Source: Chara braunii (taxonomy: Eukaryota > Streptophyta > Charophyceae > Charales > Characeae). From it: a stretch of DNA of 20,735 nucleotides. Below the pieces are notes generated by a model. The model did not search any database, was not told where the DNA came from, and worked only from the letters and a program-made list of their open reading frames with translations. The stretch covers positions 2,300,290-2,321,024 of the forward strand of contig BFEA01000110.1 in assembly GCA_003427395.1 (NCBI GenBank), read 5' to 3'. Position numbers and translations under genes: made by a program. This document shows positions 19,830-20,735 of this stretch, piece by piece. Each line of letters opens with the position of its first letter. Positions within the stretch are counted from its first letter, which is position 1.

Positions 19830-20072
19830 TCGGCCTTAGCCCACTGGATAAAAGATTTTTAGCATTTTACTTGCTGTTGTGCAATTATCTCATTGGGTGG
19901 AACCCTCCTTCAATCACGGAGTATATGGAGGGTGTCAGGATCACTGCTGTCATAAGTCTAGTTTATTCTAGAAAATGTGGCGATTACTTTGTTCACTGTT
20001 TTTGCAACCACCACCATCATGCCGTTTGCGATCTGATGGCTGGGAAGCACTCTGCGGTGACTTCCGGTGGGA
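19830..20072. other. Copy-2-specific sequence, no gene recognised
   Basis: Sequence with no match in the first family C copy, leading into the foldback. Short open frames (for example 19802-20134) have no recognisable domain and run straight into one arm of the inverted repeat. Confidence 0.4.
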
Positions 20073-20359
20073 GGTCTCTGTTTCTTTGCTTTTTTTTGGC
20101 CTTTCTACTGTTTTCTCAGCCCAGAAATTCGTAATAAACCTGTCTGGCCGCTGCCACTCAGTGTCACACTGGATCGGCCAGGCTTCTATCAGACTGCTAA
20201 TGGGACCACACCCCAGGAGCATGGTCCTATTAGCAGACGGATTGGAGTGTGGCCGATCCAGTGTGACACTGAGTGGCAGCGGCCTGTCAGGTTCATTACG
20301 AGTTTCTGGGCTGAGAAAACAGGAGAAAGGCAAAAAAAAAAGAAAAAGAAACAGAGACC
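20073..20359. repeat. 287-nt foldback (long inverted repeat)
   Basis: Left arm 20073-20180 and right arm 20250-20359 are near-perfect reverse complements with about five substitutions plus a length difference in the A/T run. About 40 bases of the right arm ending at the apex (CTGCCACTCAGTGTCACACT and beyond) match without change. The interior pairs again through CTGCTAATGGGACCA and TGGTCCTATTAGCAG, leaving a small apical loop near 20210-20220. A transcript would form a long double-stranded hairpin. It could be a foldback/MITE-type element or a small-RNA precursor. I see no target-site duplication. Confidence 0.9.
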
Positions 20360-20395
20360 TTGTTGTACGGGACTTCGGACGCCAGGCTCAACCTC

Positions 20396-20432
20396 CTGAT
20401 GAGTCGGTGAAACTACGACGAAACAGTTTGTC
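20396..20432 (+). ncRNA. Hammerhead-ribozyme-like catalytic core
   Basis: CTGATGA (20396-20402), stem II GTCG/CGAC (20403-20406, 20416-20419) with a 9-nt loop, then GAAA (20420-20423). A minimal stem III ACA/TGT (20423-20425, 20429-20431) with a 3-nt loop leads to GTC, which would place cleavage after C20432, the type I arrangement. The conserved G after CTGATGA and C before GAAA are present. Missing: the bases outside the core (upstream ACCTC, downstream ATAG) do not pair as stem I, so this may be a decayed ribozyme or need a distant strand. Hammerheads are known in Penelope-like elements and plant retrozymes. Chance occurrence of core plus stem II is unlikely but not excluded. Confidence 0.45.
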
Positions 20433-20514
20433 ATAGCCCCTCGTTTGTTGTCCTCTTCTCCCTCTCTGCCTACAGTTTACCGGGCAGTTCTATTTGACGA
20501 TGTATATATATATT
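20433..20514. other. Pyrimidine-rich spacer
   Basis: C/T-rich sequence between the hammerhead-like core and the family M element, ending in a short TA run (20503-20512). No gene. Confidence 0.4.
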
Positions 20515-20735
20515 TTGTTGTACATCCTTAAAAGATCTACAAGACTACAACCCTATTTTTTTTTTTTTTCTGTTTTTGTTTCAACCCTTAAAATATCTCT
20601 GTGAAACTTAAAAAAAAAGACTCATGTCATTTTTTGTTTTTGTTTTTTTCATTGTGCTTATGTTTTTGATTTTTTTTAAATATATTCAGAGATCAAAAAA
20701 TAAAAATAAAAATATGGGGTTGTAGACCTAGAAAA
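20515..20735. mobile_element. Family M MITE-like element, copy 3 (cut by window end)
   Basis: Left hairpin GTTGTA..TACAA around CATCCTTAAAAGATC, then CTACAACCCTATT (20545). The interior matches 10352-10500 (AATATCTCTGTGAAAC against AAAATCTCTGTGAAAC, and GCTTATGTTTTTGATTTTTT). The right end is AATATGGGGTTGTAG at 20711-20725, the inverted terminus; the window ends inside the terminal hairpin. Confidence 0.65.

Larger units (their letters stand above)
18883..20735. mobile_element. Family C element, copy 2 (truncated by window end)
   Basis: 18883-19800 aligns with 8689-9870: the GTGTCC.ATGAACG start, GTTGGGCCTCGGACAC (19019), GTGAGCACATGTGTGTGCAT (19186), poly-T, the T/C minisatellite, GGTGATTGCTGGTAGCA (19689) and the CACCCCCTGTCCCTA run (19772). 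It lacks the 404-bp segment and the GT microsatellite. In place of the latter it has about 690 bp (19830-20515) with the foldback and the hammerhead-like core, then a family M element. The right terminus lies outside the window. Confidence 0.75.

Overview
This window looks like repeat-dominated nuclear DNA of a eukaryote. It contains long dinucleotide microsatellites, poly-T tracts, a 29-N assembly gap, decayed transposons and no intact host gene, rRNA or tRNA that I can support. A plant or green-lineage genome is my best guess: a motif in the 7.6-8.2 kb array resembles non-coding parts of plant LTR retrotransposons, from memory only. This is a weak inference.

Layout. 1-604 is a compound CA/CG/TC/ACTC microsatellite; 604-960 is AT-rich and ends in one end of a small repeat family (family M). 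From about 960 to 14140 there are two diverged tandem copies of a roughly 5-kb non-coding repeat (family B: about 960-5760 and about 5965-14140). Each copy has a conserved 5' block of about 1.1 kb, an array of short hairpins, a compact structured block, and then a pyrimidine-rich stretch without a recognisable gene. Copy 2 is longer because it carries a higher-order ~123-bp repeat array (about 7590-8200) and a 2032-bp transposon-like insertion (8689-10720) flanked by an 8-bp target-site duplication. That insertion (family C) has short imperfect inverted termini, palindrome-rich ends, a GT microsatellite and a nested family M element.

From about 14235 to 18720 there is a decayed retroelement: two tandem direct repeats (period 1147 bp) followed by a broken reverse-transcriptase gene that most resembles Penelope-like elements. 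The tandem repeats would be its pseudo-LTRs. From about 18883 to the window end is a second family C copy. It holds a 287-nt foldback (20073-20359) and, 36 nt further on, a hammerhead-ribozyme-like core (20396-20432), neither present in the first copy.

The most unusual signal is the hairpin array. Each unit has its own 5-8 bp stem while all units in an array share nearly the same 19-20 nt loop. In the two family B copies, stems at corresponding positions are conserved, but the loops have changed together to a different shared sequence. The hammerhead-like core beside a long foldback is the second most interesting locus.
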